From the NCBI RefSeq assembly GCF_004137795.1, contig NZ_NWTM01000001.1, forward strand, positions 1,415,229 through 1,479,228: a DNA stretch of 64,000 nt, given 5' to 3'. Each line of letters begins with the position of its first letter. The stretch's first letter is position 1. The notes below the pieces were generated by a model. It was not told the DNA's origin. It worked only from the letters and a program-made list of their open reading frames with translations, and searched no databases. Origin of the DNA: Pectobacterium zantedeschiae. Its GTDB lineage: Bacteria > Pseudomonadota > Gammaproteobacteria > Enterobacterales > Enterobacteriaceae. Shown here one piece after another: positions 19,435 to 30,351 of this stretch. The translations under genes and the position numbers were made by a program.

Positions 19435-20970
19435 TTACACGCTGCGGCGGGCAAAATCTCGGGGACGGAACCCCAACAGCGCCAGCGTGGCAAAATAGGA
19501 GCCAGCGCCAGCGACTACCACCAGCAACAAACGTAGGATCCTCATCGTCATATTGCCGTCATCCCACGCAGGCATCCACCATAGCATGCCCAGCAAAACC
19601 AGCGACATCACGATGACCGCTGCCAGCAGGCGAACCAGAAAAACCTTCCAGCCCGGCTGCGGCTGGAAAATATTCTGCTTACGCAGTTGCCAGTACAGCA
19701 GCGCGGCATTCAGGCAGGAGGCCAGACCGATGGACAACGCCAGCCCCGCATGTTGCAACGGGCCGATAAAGATCAAGTTCATGATTTGCGTCAGAATCAG
19801 CGTGACTATCGCTATTTTTACCGGCGTCTTGATATCTTGCCGGGAATAAAATCCGGGTACTAACACTTTGACGACAATCAATCCCATCAATCCAACCGAG
19901 TAGGCGACCAGCGCTCGCTGAGTCATCAGTGCGTCAAAGGCGCTAAATTTACCGTATTGGAACAGCGACACCGTTAAAGGCTTGGCTAAAATTCCTAATG
20001 CTACCGCGCTCGGTAGCGCCAGCAGGAAACACAGGCGAAGTCCCCAATCCATCAGACGGGAATACTCATCATGATTGCCACTGGCAAAGCTTTTCGCCAG
20101 CGACGGGAGTAAGATCGTCCCTAACGCCACACCCAGGACACCGGAAGGAAACTCCATCAGACGGTCAGCGTAATACATCCATGACACCGCACCTTCGCTG
20201 AGGAATGAGGCGAAGATAGTGTTGATGATCAACGAAATCTGGCTCACCGACACACCCAGAACCGCAGGCCCCATCAGCTTCATGACACGCCAGACGCTCG
20301 GGTCACGCCATTTCAGGCGCGGCAATACCAACATGCCAATCTTTTTCAGATGCGGTAGCTGATAGCCGAGTTGCAGTAAACCGCCAACCAAGACTGCCCA
20401 GGCCAGCGCCATCACCGGAGGATTAAAATACGGTGCAGCAAACAGCGAGAATCCAATCATGCTGACATTAAGCAGAGTCGGTGCAAATGCTGGTACCGAG
20501 AAACGGTTCCAGGTGTTTAGCACCGACCCTACCATTGAGGTCAGTGAGATCAGCAGGATATAGGGAAACGTGACTCTTAATAGGTTCGAGGTAAGCTCAA
20601 AACGCTCCGGCGTCGCGGCAAAACCGGGAGCGGTGACCATAATGACCCAGGGAGCGGCGACCATACCCGCGACGGTAACCAACGCCAGAATCAGCGTCAG
20701 CATACCAGAAACATAAGCGAGGAACGTTCTCGTGGCTTCCTCGCCCTGCTGGCTTTTGTATTCGGCCAGAATAGGCACGAACGCCTGTGAGAATGCGCCT
20801 TCCGCGAAAATACGTCGGAGCAGGTTGGGCAATTTGAAGGCGACAAAGAAAGCATCCGTCGCCATACCTGCACCAAAAATACGGGCGACGATTGCATCGC
20901 GCACAAACCCTAAAATGCGCGATAACATGGTCATGGAACTGACAGCAGCCAGTGATTTAAGTAAATTCAT
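19435..20970 (-). CDS. murJ: Lipid II flippase MurJ
   Basis: Inner-membrane protein of the MOP superfamily that moves lipid II to the periplasmic side for peptidoglycan assembly; essential in E. coli. 511 residues (E. coli 511) with about 14 hydrophobic helices. The N-terminus [20 protein letters not shown] and loops with [20 protein letters not shown] and [14 protein letters not shown] carry the conserved arginines of the central cavity. It follows mviM on the same strand after 127 bp. Confidence 0.97.
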   Translation of the reverse strand: MNLLKSLAAVSSMTMLSRILGFVRDAIVARIFGAGMATDAFFVAFKLPNLLRRIFAEGAFSQAFVPILAEYKSQQGEEATRTFLAYVSGMLTLILALVTVAGMVAAPWVIMVTAPGFAATPERFELTSNLLRVTFPYILLISLTSMVGSVLNTWNRFSVPAFAPTLLNVSMIGFSLFAAPYFNPPVMALAWAVLVGGLLQLGYQLPHLKKIGMLVLPRLKWRDPSVWRVMKLMGPAVLGVSVSQISLIINTIFASFLSEGAVSWMYYADRLMEFPSGVLGVALGTILLPSLAKSFASGNHDEYSRLMDWGLRLCFLLALPSAVALGILAKPLTVSLFQYGKFSAFDALMTQRALVAYSVGLMGLIVVKVLVPGFYSRQDIKTPVKIAIVTLILTQIMNLIFIGPLQHAGLALSIGLASCLNAALLYWQLRKQNIFQPQPGWKVFLVRLLAAVIVMSLVLLGMLWWMPAWDDGNMTMRILRLLLVVVAGAGSYFATLALLGFRPRDFARRSV

Positions 20971-21097
20971 CCGATTATGTTCTGAACGGTTCAGGCGTGA
21001 TTATTAACCCGTTGGGGTTATCCTGATTGCGAGGTGCGACTAGTCTACGCATTGCGCGTGTAATAGCTACCGAACATTGTCATAACCGCTGAACTTT

Positions 21098-22063
21098 TCA
21101 GCTTTTTCCCAGCAATTTTTCAATCATACGCTGGGCCAGTAACGCCTGGTTACCTGATGTTTCTGCTGGTTTCCGTTGTTCAATCGCCGCCATGAAATGA
21201 TGCACCGCACCGACAAAACCACGTTGTTCTAGCGTAGTTTGCCAGGATGGTACGGCTGGGTGGAGTGTCATCCCCTCACGATCTTCACGCCATTCGCGCA
21301 TCTCATCCACCTGATATAACCCACCGTTGGTGACGGCCTGAACCCACTCTCGCTGGCTCCCTGCCTGACGGTGCATGCTGGTCGTCACCTGACAGGTACC
21401 ACTCTGGAAATGATGCTCGGCATACAGCAATTGACCGTCCGCATTCGCGTGTAAGACGCCATCAATCAATTCAGCATCACCTCCTGCCAGCCATAGCGCG
21501 GTATCTACTACATGTAGGTAGTCGTCCAATAAGGTAAAACGCACATTGTGCGGCCCGACGCCATTAATACGATGTTTATCCATACGCAAGGATGCAGGCC
21601 GATCCAGCCGCTGTTTTAGTTGCTGATAACACGGGGCGAAACGGCGATTAAAACCGACCATGAGAATTTTTTGTTGTTGCGCTGCCAATTCGACCAGTGC
21701 TTCAGCCTGCTCCAGCGTCTCTGCCAGCGGTTTATCCACATAGACATCGACACCCGCTGCAAGCAGTTGGCTCACTACGGAAAAATGGCTGGCTGTACTG
21801 CTATGAACAAAAACGGCATCACAGTGTGCTGCCAACTCCTCCAATGCAGAGAAACCCGTCATCCGATAGTGCTGGCAAATCCGCTGTGTCTTTTGTCGAT
21901 CGGGAGAAAATGCACCGATCAGTTCCCAGCGTTCAGCCTGACTCAGAATCGGCAAATAGGCTTTTTGCGCGATGGATCCCAATCCGACGACACCGATACG
22001 AGGTCGCGGGATGGATGCGGTAGGTTCTGTAACGTTTTCCGCAGAGGGAAACTGAGGCTTCAT
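21098..22063 (-). CDS. mviM: Gfo/Idh/MocA-family oxidoreductase MviM (YceM)
   Basis: Predicted NAD(P)-dependent oxidoreductase, substrate unknown. The Rossmann loop GVVGLGSIAQKAYLP is near residues 24-38, then FVHSSTASHF and the family motif DKPLAET; the C-terminal domain has RMDKHR and DDYLHVVDTALWL. It has 321 residues, about 14 more than E. coli at the N-terminus (MKPQFPSAENVTEPTASIPR). Its place between yceH and murJ is conserved. Confidence 0.94.
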   Translation of the reverse strand: MKPQFPSAENVTEPTASIPRPRIGVVGLGSIAQKAYLPILSQAERWELIGAFSPDRQKTQRICQHYRMTGFSALEELAAHCDAVFVHSSTASHFSVVSQLLAAGVDVYVDKPLAETLEQAEALVELAAQQQKILMVGFNRRFAPCYQQLKQRLDRPASLRMDKHRINGVGPHNVRFTLLDDYLHVVDTALWLAGGDAELIDGVLHANADGQLLYAEHHFQSGTCQVTTSMHRQAGSQREWVQAVTNGGLYQVDEMREWREDREGMTLHPAVPSWQTTLEQRGFVGAVHHFMAAIEQRKPAETSGNQALLAQRMIEKLLGKS

Positions 22064-22092
22064 GGCTGGTTTTCTCCCTGATACCGATTCAA

Positions 22093-22734
22093 TTACGCTA
22101 ACAGTGCGGCAAGCTGACGCTTGAGTTCTGCGACCTCTTTTTCTAACGCGTCAACTCGCTCGACCAGCGGGTGCGAATTGTCGATCGTATTTTCCTCTTC
22201 GGGAGCCACGGCATCGCTAGCATCACCGCTGAAAAGGTGCCGATAGCGGCTTTCCCGTTTACCCGCCTCTCGCGCAAGTCGTACAACAAACGGGCCATCA
22301 TCACGCTGTTGCAACTGTTCAAGGGTGGATTCAGCTTCTCCAACATCTGAAAATTCATACAAGCGAGCGGCGCGCGTACGCAATTCACCCGGCGTCTGTG
22401 GACCACGCAGCAGAAGTGTCGTTACCAGTGCCACTTCCGCAGGAGAGAGCTTCAGGTCACCAAATTCAGAATTGCAAAAACGATGTTCGTACTTCACAAC
22501 GCGATTACCAAAGCCGCTGAGTGTACGTAGGAAATGCTTTTTCACCAGCAAATCCAGCGTTTGCTGGACCTCACTTTCGCTCAGCTCCATCACTGGCTCG
22601 CGATTAGTTTTCTGATTGCAGGCCGTGGTGATACTGTTTAACGACATCGGGTATTGATCCGGCGTAGTGATCTGCTTTTCCAGCATGCAGCCGATCACGC
22701 GAGCTTCACGAGCATCTAATTGGTATTTCATCAT
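22093..22734 (-). CDS. yceH: DUF480 family protein YceH
   Basis: Protein of 213 residues with two winged-helix domains (DUF480), function unknown. Typical segments: [37 protein letters not shown], and [24 protein letters not shown]. The C-terminus is a short predicted coiled coil ([20 protein letters not shown]). It lies 6 bp after rimJ, so they are probably cotranscribed. Confidence 0.95.
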   Translation of the reverse strand: MMKYQLDAREARVIGCMLEKQITTPDQYPMSLNSITTACNQKTNREPVMELSESEVQQTLDLLVKKHFLRTLSGFGNRVVKYEHRFCNSEFGDLKLSPAEVALVTTLLLRGPQTPGELRTRAARLYEFSDVGEAESTLEQLQQRDDGPFVVRLAREAGKRESRYRHLFSGDASDAVAPEEENTIDNSHPLVERVDALEKEVAELKRQLAALLA

Positions 22735-22740
22735 TTTTCC

Positions 22741-23325
22741 TTAACGCGGAGACTTCCACTCGGCGTTGGTCAGCGCGGTTAATACATGATCCTGCCATTT
22801 GCCATCAATGAGCAGATAATCCTTCGCATAACCTTCACGTTCGAACCCCAAACGCGTCAGTAAACTCCCACTGCGTTGGTTATGCGGCATATAGTTGGCC
22901 ATAATGCGGTGCATATGCTGCTGACGTTGCATATAACGTATTGCCGGTTGCAACGCTTCATACATCAACCCCTGCCCCTGCCATTTTTGTCCGAGCGAAT
23001 AGCCCAGATAGCAGGCATGAAACGATCCCCGCAGCACGTTGCTGAAATTCGCCACGCCACACACTTCGTTTTCATTCGGATCCAACAGGAGGAAGTAATA
23101 AGCACTGCCCTGCTTATGCATATCGTTAATCACGCTAAGCCGCGCCTGCCAGCCTGATGGATAGCAATGACTCGCGTCTCTAACCGGTTCCCACGGCTTA
23201 AGAAAATCACGGTTTTCAGAATAGTATTCAGCCAGACGCCATGCATCGCGTTCGTGAGCCAGGCGCACCACCAGCCTATCAGTTGTCAATTGCACTCTTG
23301 CTGGCGTTGAACGATAGCCAAACAT
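22741..23325 (-). CDS. rimJ: Ribosomal protein S5 alanine N-acetyltransferase RimJ
   Basis: GNAT-fold enzyme that acetylates the N-terminal alanine of ribosomal protein S5. 194 residues as in E. coli. The acetyl-CoA site is seen in [22 protein letters not shown] near residues 113-134 (pattern QGQG), followed by [32 protein letters not shown]. It is divergent from mdtH across 312 bp. Confidence 0.97.
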   Translation of the reverse strand: MFGYRSTPARVQLTTDRLVVRLAHERDAWRLAEYYSENRDFLKPWEPVRDASHCYPSGWQARLSVINDMHKQGSAYYFLLLDPNENEVCGVANFSNVLRGSFHACYLGYSLGQKWQGQGLMYEALQPAIRYMQRQQHMHRIMANYMPHNQRSGSLLTRLGFEREGYAKDYLLIDGKWQDHVLTALTNAEWKSPR

Positions 23326-23454
23326 TTTCCCCTACTCCCCATGTTATCGATAAGTAAAATTCATCGGCGCTGAAAAAGTGACTATTTCACATAAGCAGAA
23401 AATATCGGTATTTCCGATAATCCTTACTATAACCACATAAATTCATAGACGTAA

Positions 23455-23634
23455 AATCTTCGTCGCCGAGTTATTGCGCAGTTGAATCAGGAAAGCCATT
23501 TTTTCTCGCTGAAATGCTACTCGGATAACGTTAAATCGATAAAAAAATATTATCCAACAATAGGCTATACCAAAGTCGAATTAGAGTACAAAATAGTCAC
23601 GTCTGTTATTTTCCTCCTTCCTTCGTTGTGGTGA
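23455..23634 (+). other. Possible gene remnant between rimJ and mdtH
   Basis: An open frame without an ATG, from 23455 to the TGA at 23632-23634. A TTG at 23482 would give about 50 residues. The part CYSDNVKSIKKYYPTIGYTK has the rhythm of a GNAT acetyltransferase C-terminal strand (as in N-x-x-A-I-x-x-Y-x-x-x-G-F). Resemblance is by eye only. The rest of the 312-bp gap shows no RNA gene or clear promoter. Confidence 0.2.
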
Positions 23635-23637
23635 AAC

Positions 23638-24843
23638 ATGCCTCTGATGTCGCAAGCTCGGAGCTTGGGTAAATATTTTTTATTACTAGATAATATGCTG
23701 GTGGTTTTAGGGTTCTTCGTTGTTTTCCCCCTTATTTCCATTCGTTTTGTCGATCAGCTCGGCTGGGCCGCATTATTAGTCGGTATCGCATTAGGACTGC
23801 GTCAATTTATTCAGCAAGGTCTGGGTATTTTTGGCGGGGCTATTGCTGACCGTTTTGGTGCCAAACCGATGATTATCACCGGGATGCTGCTGCGTGCCTC
23901 CGGTTTTGTTTTCATGGCGATTGCCGACGAACCTTGGCTGCTCTGGCTGTCCTGCGCGTTATCCGGTTTGGGTGGCACGCTATTCGATCCACCGCGTACC
24001 GCGCTGGTGATCAAACTGATCCGCCCACAAGAACGTGGCCGCTTCTATTCGCTGCTGATGATGCAAGACAGCGCCGGTGCCGTCATTGGTGCCCTACTCG
24101 GCAGTTGGCTGCTCCAGTACGATTTCGAGATTGTCTGCTGGGTTGGTGCAGTCATTTTCGTGCTTGTGGCGGGGCTTAATGCCTGGCTGTTACCAGCATA
24201 CCGGATTTCGACGGTAAGAACGCCAATAATGGAAGGGCTGACACGCGTGATTCGCGACCGCCGTTTCCTGATGTATGTATTAACGCTAACGGGCTACTAC
24301 ATGTTGGCCGTTCAGGTTCTGTTAATGCTACCCATTATGGTCAACGAAATCGCCGGAACACCCTCTGCGGTGAAATGGATGTACGCCATTGAAGCCGGGC
24401 TGTCGCTGACGCTGCTTTACCCTATCGCCCGCTGGAGCGAGAAACATTTCCGGCTGGAACAGCGCCTGATGGCGGGGCTTTTCATCATGTCCGTCAGCAT
24501 GTTCCCAATTGGGATGACGACAGAACTTCAGCCGCTGCTGATGCTTATCAGTCTGTTCTACATAGGCTCGATTATCGCTGAACCTGCGCGTGAAACCTTG
24601 AGCGCCTCGCTGGCCGATTCCAGAGCCAGAGGCAGCTATATGGGCTTCAGTCGGCTCGGACTCGCGCTCGGTGGCGCGATTGGCTACAGCGGCGGTGGCT
24701 GGCTATTCGATACTGGACACGCGTTGAATCAGCCGGAATTGCCGTGGTTCATGCTCGGCACAATCGGGTTTCTGACGTTAGCCGCACTGTATTGGCAGTT
24801 CAATCAACGCCGTATCGAACCTGCAATGCTGGGTGGTCATTAG
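23638..24843 (+). CDS. mdtH: MFS multidrug efflux transporter MdtH
   Basis: Inner-membrane major facilitator transporter of 401 residues (E. coli 402) with 12 predicted helices; the E. coli protein gives some resistance to quinolones when overproduced. The MFS loop 2-3 motif is [12 protein letters not shown], and the segment [36 protein letters not shown] is diagnostic for MdtH. No clear ribosome site precedes ATG 23638; a GTG/ATG a few codons on would change little. Confidence 0.96.
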   Translation: MPLMSQARSLGKYFLLLDNMLVVLGFFVVFPLISIRFVDQLGWAALLVGIALGLRQFIQQGLGIFGGAIADRFGAKPMIITGMLLRASGFVFMAIADEPWLLWLSCALSGLGGTLFDPPRTALVIKLIRPQERGRFYSLLMMQDSAGAVIGALLGSWLLQYDFEIVCWVGAVIFVLVAGLNAWLLPAYRISTVRTPIMEGLTRVIRDRRFLMYVLTLTGYYMLAVQVLLMLPIMVNEIAGTPSAVKWMYAIEAGLSLTLLYPIARWSEKHFRLEQRLMAGLFIMSVSMFPIGMTTELQPLLMLISLFYIGSIIAEPARETLSASLADSRARGSYMGFSRLGLALGGAIGYSGGGWLFDTGHALNQPELPWFMLGTIGFLTLAALYWQFNQRRIEPAMLGGH

Positions 24844-24850
24844 TCTGAAT

Positions 24851-24880
24851 TTTACCGACGAGTTTGATCTCGTCGGTAAA
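24851..24880 (+). terminator. Hairpin after mdtH
   Basis: Perfect 12-bp stem TTTACCGACGAG/CTCGTCGGTAAA with a 6-base loop directly after the stop codon. Only a short pyrimidine stretch follows. Confidence 0.7.
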
Positions 24881-25023
24881 GCCCTTCTATACTTTCCTAA
24901 TACATTCAAACAATTGTTTCGCTGCGAGCCTTCTCGCACACCCGCTTGACCTTGTTTGATGATGGGTTACACACGTGGCGCACGATGGCCTTTGTCTACA
25001 CCTTGTAATTTAGGAGACGACGT

Positions 25024-25671
25024 ATGAAGCTCTACATTTACGATCACTGTCCCTACTGCGTTAAAGCACGCATGATCTTCGGCCTGAAAAACCTCCCTGT
25101 CGAACTGCAAATATTGGCGAACGATGACGCTGCGACGCCAGAGCGCCTGATTGGCCAAAAGATGGTGCCTATTCTGCAAAAAGATGACGGCAGCTACATG
25201 CCAGAAAGTATGGACATCGTTCATTTCATCGATAGTTACGACCGCAAGCCGCTGCTAACGGGCTCAACCAATCCAGCAATCGCTGCCTGGCTGCGTAAAG
25301 TTACGGACTATACGCCACGTCTGATTATCCCCCGCTTTGCTCAAGCAGCCTTTGAAGAGTTTGCCTCTGCGTCCGCCCGGCAATATTTTGTGAATAAGAA
25401 GGAAGCCCAACTAGGCAATTTTGCTGACCATCTGAGTCATTCTCAGGGGCTGATTAAGAAACTGAACAATGATTTACAGGATCTTGATCCGCTGATTGTT
25501 CAGTCGAATGCCTGTAACGGCGTGCTATCAACGGATGACATCGATCTCTTTCCACTACTCCGTTCTTTGTCTATCGTTGCCGGCGTGACGCCTCCTTCTC
25601 GCGTTGCAGATTATCGAGATAACATGGCGAAGCAGACTCAGGTAACGCTACTCAGCAGTCTGGCAATTTAG
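25024..25671 (+). CDS. grxB: Glutaredoxin 2
   Basis: GST-like glutaredoxin of 215 residues that reduces disulfides with glutathione. The active site CPYC is at residues 9-12 (DHCPYCVKARMIF), the cis-Pro region is KMVPILQK, and PESMDIVHFID follows; the C-terminal helical domain ends with TLLSSLAI. GGAGACG precedes ATG 25024. It lies between mdtH and yceB as in E. coli. Confidence 0.97.
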   Translation: MKLYIYDHCPYCVKARMIFGLKNLPVELQILANDDAATPERLIGQKMVPILQKDDGSYMPESMDIVHFIDSYDRKPLLTGSTNPAIAAWLRKVTDYTPRLIIPRFAQAAFEEFASASARQYFVNKKEAQLGNFADHLSHSQGLIKKLNNDLQDLDPLIVQSNACNGVLSTDDIDLFPLLRSLSIVAGVTPPSRVADYRDNMAKQTQVTLLSSLAI

Positions 25672-25688
25672 CCATTCAATTTTACTCC

Positions 25689-25710
25689 GCCGCTTCGTTC
25701 CTGAAGCGGC
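25689..25710 (+). terminator. Hairpin after grxB
   Basis: Perfect 8-bp stem GCCGCTTC/GAAGCGGC with a 6-base loop, 18 bp after the stop codon. No strong T-run. Confidence 0.55.
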
Positions 25711-25858
25711 ATTATCGGCCATTTCAGTGCTATCCTATTGTTTACCCTGTGCATCGGGCGCACGCTGCCTAAGCGAAATCATGGTTTTCTTTCGCATGAA
25801 TAGACTGCCCAGATAAATAAATTGTGCGCGTAACAAACAGCATTAAGAGGTCAAAATA

Positions 25859-26425
25859 ATGAAAAAATCAGGATGGATGGTAGCGGCTACAGTGCTGCTC
25901 GCCTTTACACTCAGCGGCTGTAATAAACTCACGCAATACACGCTCAGTGAACAGGAAGTGAATGAGTACCTACAAAAGCACAATGATTATCAGAAGCAGT
26001 TGGGCGTACCCGGCGTAGTCGATGCACATATCGTGTTGACCGAACTATCCAGTCAGATTGGCCGTGCAGAACCCGGCAAAGTCACGCTAGCGGGCAATGC
26101 TAAGGTCGATATCTCGTCCCTGCTGGGCAACCAGACTGCTGATATGAAACTTACTCTGAAAGCACAGCCGGTATTTGATAAAACTCAGGGGGCCATTTAC
26201 CTGAAAGACATGGAACTGGTTGATTACACCGTACAGCCGGAAAAAATGCAGACCGTAATGAAAACGTTGAGCCCTTACCTCAATCAATCATTAAAAAGTT
26301 ATTTTGACCAAAAACCGGCTTATGTGTTGAATGCCGATAAGAGCACGACAGAATCGTTAGCGAAGAAAATGGCGAAAGGCATCGAAATCAAACCCGGCCA
26401 GATTGTTATCCTGTTTACTGACTAG
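25859..26425 (+). CDS. yceB: DUF1439 lipoprotein YceB
   Basis: Predicted lipoprotein of 188 residues. The signal peptide ends in the lipobox LSGC, so Cys21 is the lipidated residue, followed by NKLTQ. The DUF1439 body includes LTQYTLSEQEVNEYLQKHNDY and VTLAGNAKVDISSLLG, a predicted tubular lipid-binding type fold. Function unknown. ATG 25859 follows AGAGG. Confidence 0.94.
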   Translation: MKKSGWMVAATVLLAFTLSGCNKLTQYTLSEQEVNEYLQKHNDYQKQLGVPGVVDAHIVLTELSSQIGRAEPGKVTLAGNAKVDISSLLGNQTADMKLTLKAQPVFDKTQGAIYLKDMELVDYTVQPEKMQTVMKTLSPYLNQSLKSYFDQKPAYVLNADKSTTESLAKKMAKGIEIKPGQIVILFTD

Positions 26426-26478
26426 CGTCTACTCGCCGATAGCATACGTAATGTTTGGCTATCGGCTATGTTTGTACC

Positions 26479-26503
26479 GGCTATGCCTGCTATCGGCATA
26501 GCC
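26479..26503. terminator. Hairpin between yceB and ycdY
   Basis: Perfect 9-bp stem GGCTATGCC/GGCATAGCC with loop TGCTATC between convergent genes. It may end both transcripts; no T-run is present. The flanking TATCGGCTATG repeats part of the stem. Confidence 0.5.
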
Positions 26504-26514
26504 GACTTGGCCCA

Positions 26515-27096
26515 TTACTCTTCTGCTTCAGACTCGTCGTCTTCATCTTCTTCGCTCTCGCCCAGTTCATCCCGCATGGCTTCCAGCGCTTCGCGGCACA
26601 CTATCGCCAGTGTGCGATAAAATGCGGTGGTAGCGTGACTTTCCACTTTCCCGAGGAAACGATCGCTCCACGGTAATAGATATTCATCGAACAGAGTAAT
26701 CTGCGCCGCCGTTTCGTCTTCTTGTGCCTGATCTTCCAGCCATGACGCCGCAAGCAGCAAACTACCAAAATGGCCGATCGCCCCCTCATTCAACGGCATG
26801 CCGCGCTGTTGCAGAAAAGTACGAATATCTGCATCATCAGCATCGCTTTCATAGGACGAACGCAGCGGTGAAACCGAACCGTTTTCACTATCAAAGAGCG
26901 CCTGATAATCCACCGCCATCGCGGGTAAATCCAGCCCTTTCTGTAAGCGGGCCAGCAATGCATCTTGCTCCAGCGGCCAATGCTGTACCAGTTTCCCTTC
27001 TTTAATCAGCGTAAATAACGGTGTCAGCAAAGGATCCTGCGGCTGGCGATAAAACAGCGTGCCCAATAGGCGGCACACAATAGAAAACTCGTTCAT
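26515..27096 (-). CDS. ycdY: TorD-family chaperone YcdY
   Basis: Helical redox-enzyme-type chaperone of 193 residues. In E. coli YcdY assists maturation of YcdX by supplying zinc; the genes are paired here too. Typical features are MNEFSIVCRLLGTLFYRQP, YQALFDSENGSVSPLRSSYE and EGAIGHFGSLLLAASWLED. The C-terminus is a run of acidic residues (ELGESEEDEDDESEAEE), a possible metal-binding tail. It begins 61 bp after ycdX ends. Confidence 0.93.
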   Translation of the reverse strand: MNEFSIVCRLLGTLFYRQPQDPLLTPLFTLIKEGKLVQHWPLEQDALLARLQKGLDLPAMAVDYQALFDSENGSVSPLRSSYESDADDADIRTFLQQRGMPLNEGAIGHFGSLLLAASWLEDQAQEDETAAQITLFDEYLLPWSDRFLGKVESHATTAFYRTLAIVCREALEAMRDELGESEEDEDDESEAEE

Positions 27097-27157
27097 TCAT
27101 AACCCTATTTATTTTTAAGTGGCACTGTTTTTAAGTCACGGCGCTTAAGTGACACCG

Positions 27158-27895
27158 TCACAAGTCAGCAAGTTCAGCGATAGCAGGCATTCCACGTTGC
27201 TCGAGGAAATCCAACACACGCCGTGGGCTTACGTTTAATACCCGATCCTGTGGGAAGTTCACTTCCTGCAAAACACGTTCACAGTGAGTAAAGTCTCCCA
27301 GAGAAAACGCAATATGGGAATCAGAACCTAAAGAAAGTAACCCACCCGCGTCACGTACGGCTTCAGCAATCGCCCGACAGTTTGGCCCACTGCCTTGACG
27401 GGAATGCATGAAAGAGGAGTTATTCAGCTCAAGCGCAACATTATATTTCGCCGCAGCCTCCGCAATCGCGCGGATATCGACGGGAAACTTTGGGTTGCCT
27501 GGGTGGCTAATAATATGTGCATCACCACGCGCCATAGTCGCGATCATCGCCGCAGTATGCGTATCTTTATCCTGCGGTGGGAAAACCGGTTCGTGAAAAC
27601 CCGCAATAATCACATCGACCTGATCTAACATAGGTCCGGTGCAGTCGATATCACCTTCAATGTTTTTAATATTCGCTTCGATACCGCGCAGGATACCGAC
27701 GCCATCAACCAGACGCGGCCAAACACGCATATTCATGAAGTGCCAGTAATGCGGCGCATCCGCCATATCCGGGCCATGATCGGTAATGGCAAACAGGCGG
27801 ATATTCTTCTGCTGTGCTTCGGCGATGTAATCATGCAAGGTACTGTAAGCATGTGTACTGGCAACGGTGTGCATATGTAAATCGACGGGATACAT
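27158..27895 (-). CDS. ycdX: PHP-family phosphatase YcdX
   Basis: Trinuclear zinc phosphatase of the PHP superfamily, 245 residues as in E. coli. Metal ligands are visible: DLHMHT near residues 5-10, AITDHG near 36-41, Glu in IEANI, GFHEP, SHPGNP and GSDSHIAF. In E. coli it is linked to swarming motility. AGGAGAACC precedes the ATG. It is probably cotranscribed with ycdY. Confidence 0.96.
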   Translation of the reverse strand: MYPVDLHMHTVASTHAYSTLHDYIAEAQQKNIRLFAITDHGPDMADAPHYWHFMNMRVWPRLVDGVGILRGIEANIKNIEGDIDCTGPMLDQVDVIIAGFHEPVFPPQDKDTHTAAMIATMARGDAHIISHPGNPKFPVDIRAIAEAAAKYNVALELNNSSFMHSRQGSGPNCRAIAEAVRDAGGLLSLGSDSHIAFSLGDFTHCERVLQEVNFPQDRVLNVSPRRVLDFLEQRGMPAIAELADL

Positions 27896-28108
27896 AGGTT
27901 CTCCTGAGTCAACGTTTGCAAGTCAGCATACCATTTTCAGGGGTATTCCGCAGCCAGTCAGCGAGTTTACAACGCATGATTAACACAAATGAAACATAAT
28001 TCTTCGGTTTAAGACGAGTGAATGAACGAAGGCAAGAGTAAAAACGGTGAGCAAAGCAACAAATTGCGTTAACTTTAGCTAATTGCACGCATGGAATGCA
28101 GAAGTTTG

Positions 28109-28137
28109 TTGACGCTGTTCAGCAATTTACCTACATT
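28109..28137 (+). promoter_or_regulatory. Promoter of tRNA-Ser
   Basis: TTGACG (28109-28114), 17-base spacer, TACATT (28132-28137), followed by GC-rich AGCGCCGTCCGC, the discriminator expected at stringently controlled stable RNA promoters. Confidence 0.75.
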
Positions 28138-28173
28138 AGCGCCGTCCGCTGGTAAGACACATAGCGAGGCCAC

Positions 28174-28263
28174 GGTGAGGTGTCCGAGAGGCTGAAGGAG
28201 CACGCCTGGAAAGTGTGTATACGTGAAAACGTATCAAGGGTTCGAATCCCTTCCTCACCGCCA
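28174..28263 (+). tRNA. tRNA-Ser(GGA)
   Basis: 90-nt class II tRNA that reads UCC and UCU codons. Acceptor stem GGTGAGG pairs with CCTCACC, discriminator G and encoded CCA at 28261-28263. Anticodon GGA at 28208-28210 in CTGGAAA. The long variable arm (TATACGTGAAAACGTATC region) and GGTTCGAATCC T-arm are typical of serine tRNAs. Confidence 0.97.
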
Positions 28264-28266
28264 TAT

Positions 28267-28308
28267 AAAAGAAAACGCCCTTGACGCAAGTCAGGGGCGT
28301 TTTCTTTT
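28267..28308. terminator. Strong terminator after tRNA-Ser
   Basis: 14-bp perfect stem AAAAGAAAACGCCC/GGGCGTTTTCTTTT, extended inside by TTGAC-GCAA-GTCAG. The descending T-rich arm serves the plus strand; symmetry allows activity on both strands. Confidence 0.88.
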
Positions 28309-28433
28309 ATGGAGATGGGATGGGCCTTGACCAAGTTCGACAAAAAGACAGGGCTGGCGTTTTGGACCGCCAACGGCAGTCGAATGTCGACAGAGTTCAG
28401 TCTACGAACTGAACCCTGCCATTTTTGCGCGGG

Positions 28434-29993
28434 TTATCTTGCACCTAGCGCTAAATAACTACCTGCGGATTCGTCCACACGGAACTGTTCAACGGTGCGC
28501 GACAGCTCTTGTGCCTGCTCGTTCAGCGAATGTGCCGCAGCCAGTGCTTCTTCAACCAACGCCGCATTCTGTTCGGTGCTCTGATCCATCTGCGATATCG
28601 CGAGGTTAACCTGTTCAATACCAGAACGCTGTTCCGCACTCGCGATGCTAATCTCGCCCATCATGGACGTTACACGGTGCACGCTTTCAACCACTTCACT
28701 CATGGTATCGCCAGCCTGCTTCACGAAATCCGTGCCTTCTCCCACTTTGGCAACAGAATCATCAATCAGTCCTTTGATTTCTCTGGCTGCGGATGCAGAG
28801 CGCTGTGCCAACGTGCGCACCTCACTCGCGACCACAGCGAAACCACGCCCTTGTTCACCAGCACGCGCTGCTTCCACTGCCGCATTCAAGGCCAGGATGT
28901 TCGTCTGGAAGGCAATGCTATCGATAACGCCGATGATATCTACAATTTTGCGAGATGATGAACTAATGGAGTCCATCGTCACCACGACCCGACTCACAAC
29001 GTTACCACCGCGCACCGCCACGTCCGATGCAGATACAGCGAGTTCATTTGCATAGCGCGCATTATCCGCATTCTGTTTCACCGTTGCGGTCAACTGTTCC
29101 ATTGCCGATGCCGTCTGCTCTAATGCGCTGGCCTGCGATTCAGTTCGGGCAGACAAATCGCCGTTACCCGATGCGATCTGTGTCGAAGCCGTGGCAATAG
29201 AGTTTGTGCTGCTGCGGACCTGATTAACCAAATGCGACAGGTTGTCGCGCATCGCACGGATAGCGTAAAGAATACTGGTTTGGTCGCCCGGCTTTGTTTC
29301 AACCTCAACGCGTAAATTGCCTTCCGCGATTTCACGTACAACATCAACGGCGTATTGCGGCTCTCCACCAAGCTGGCGCATCAACGTGCGCAACATATTC
29401 CATGCAAATGCGGAAATAATTAACAACAGAACCAGTCCTAAAGACAGTAAAATCAGTGCATTGCGCCAGAAGGTCTGCTGAATATCGTCAATGTAATCAC
29501 CATAGCCAATCGTCCAGTCCCAAGGCTCAAATTTGATGACGGCATAGAGCTTCTCAACCTTATTCTGCTGCCCAGGACGCGTCCCTTCCGCGATCACGGT
29601 GCCAATCGTATTGCCTTGAAGCGAAGCACGGTAGCGTTCTCCTGCTTCCTTACCGCCATTCGCATCGACGATGCCAATACGCTTAGGATTAGGGTGCACA
29701 TAGTTCACGTCATTCGTGTAGCCGCGCACAAAGAAATAGCGATCGCCCTGATGGAAACTGCCGATCGTCCGTTTGGCCTCTTTCTCTGCTTCGTCGCGCG
29801 ACAGTTGACCACTTTTCTCCAGCTCATACGCCTTCTGTGCCGCCGAATGAGCCAGTTCAACCAACGTAGAAAGCTGGCCAGTGCGCTCGCTCATCATCGT
29901 GTTATAGAGTGTGTTCAGCGCCACCGCAGATAAAATTAGCATCCCTAACAAGGTCGTACCGCATAGCAGTGCAATTCTGGTTCGTAATTTCAC
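28434..29993 (-). CDS. Methyl-accepting chemotaxis protein with Cache sensor
   Basis: Transmembrane chemoreceptor of 519 residues. I place the start at GTG 29993 ([10 protein letters not shown]), with GAGAAG seven bases upstream; the longer frame to 30107 adds an unlikely N-terminus. Order: helix 1 (about 5-28), periplasmic single-Cache domain (about 30-185, with [19 protein letters not shown] and [13 protein letters not shown]), helix 2 ([23 protein letters not shown]), HAMP ([21 protein letters not shown]), then the signalling hairpin with [20 protein letters not shown] at the tip. No NWETF-type C-terminal pentapeptide. Ligand unknown; Cache receptors of this type often sense small organic acids. 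No clear sigma-28 promoter was found upstream. Confidence 0.93.
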   Translation of the reverse strand: MKLRTRIALLCGTTLLGMLILSAVALNTLYNTMMSERTGQLSTLVELAHSAAQKAYELEKSGQLSRDEAEKEAKRTIGSFHQGDRYFFVRGYTNDVNYVHPNPKRIGIVDANGGKEAGERYRASLQGNTIGTVIAEGTRPGQQNKVEKLYAVIKFEPWDWTIGYGDYIDDIQQTFWRNALILLSLGLVLLLIISAFAWNMLRTLMRQLGGEPQYAVDVVREIAEGNLRVEVETKPGDQTSILYAIRAMRDNLSHLVNQVRSSTNSIATASTQIASGNGDLSARTESQASALEQTASAMEQLTATVKQNADNARYANELAVSASDVAVRGGNVVSRVVVTMDSISSSSRKIVDIIGVIDSIAFQTNILALNAAVEAARAGEQGRGFAVVASEVRTLAQRSASAAREIKGLIDDSVAKVGEGTDFVKQAGDTMSEVVESVHRVTSMMGEISIASAEQRSGIEQVNLAISQMDQSTEQNAALVEEALAAAHSLNEQAQELSRTVEQFRVDESAGSYLALGAR

Positions 29994-30351
29994 TATATTC
30001 TTCTCTCTAATCTCTAACTGCTTTTCAGAAAATTCCGAATAAAAAATTACACTACATTGCCAGCTTGAGCTATACCATTCAGGTAGTAATGATAGATTTT
30101 TTAACAAAAAATAATGAATAATTACCCTATTCGCTCAATTTAAAAGCTAAATCGCGCAATAACGAATAATAAAATGGCGACAAATGATCGAAATCGAAAT
30201 AAATACGTAAATGACGTTACAGAAGTCACAAAGCCTTGGATCGTCATCCAAAATTCATGCATTTGTTAGTCGTGTTGGTCGAACGTATCTGTCAGTTGAG
30301 CTCTGTGTCGATTGAACAGAGAGAGAAGCAGAATCAAGGCATTTGGCCCTT
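29994..30351. other. Intergenic region upstream of the chemoreceptor
   Basis: AT-rich DNA before the MCP gene, extending to the rmf terminator. I see no tRNA, repeat or convincing ORF. Several A/T tracts could hold the MCP promoter. Confidence 0.35.

Noticed and set aside
28131-28373. Minus-strand frame containing GGEEGIRTLDTFSRIHTFQ
   Set aside because: It is the reverse translation of tRNA-Ser and its terminator, a well-known false protein.
30001-30150. Sigma-28 promoter for the chemoreceptor
   Set aside because: No TAAA-N15-GCCGATAA-like pair was found on the minus strand.
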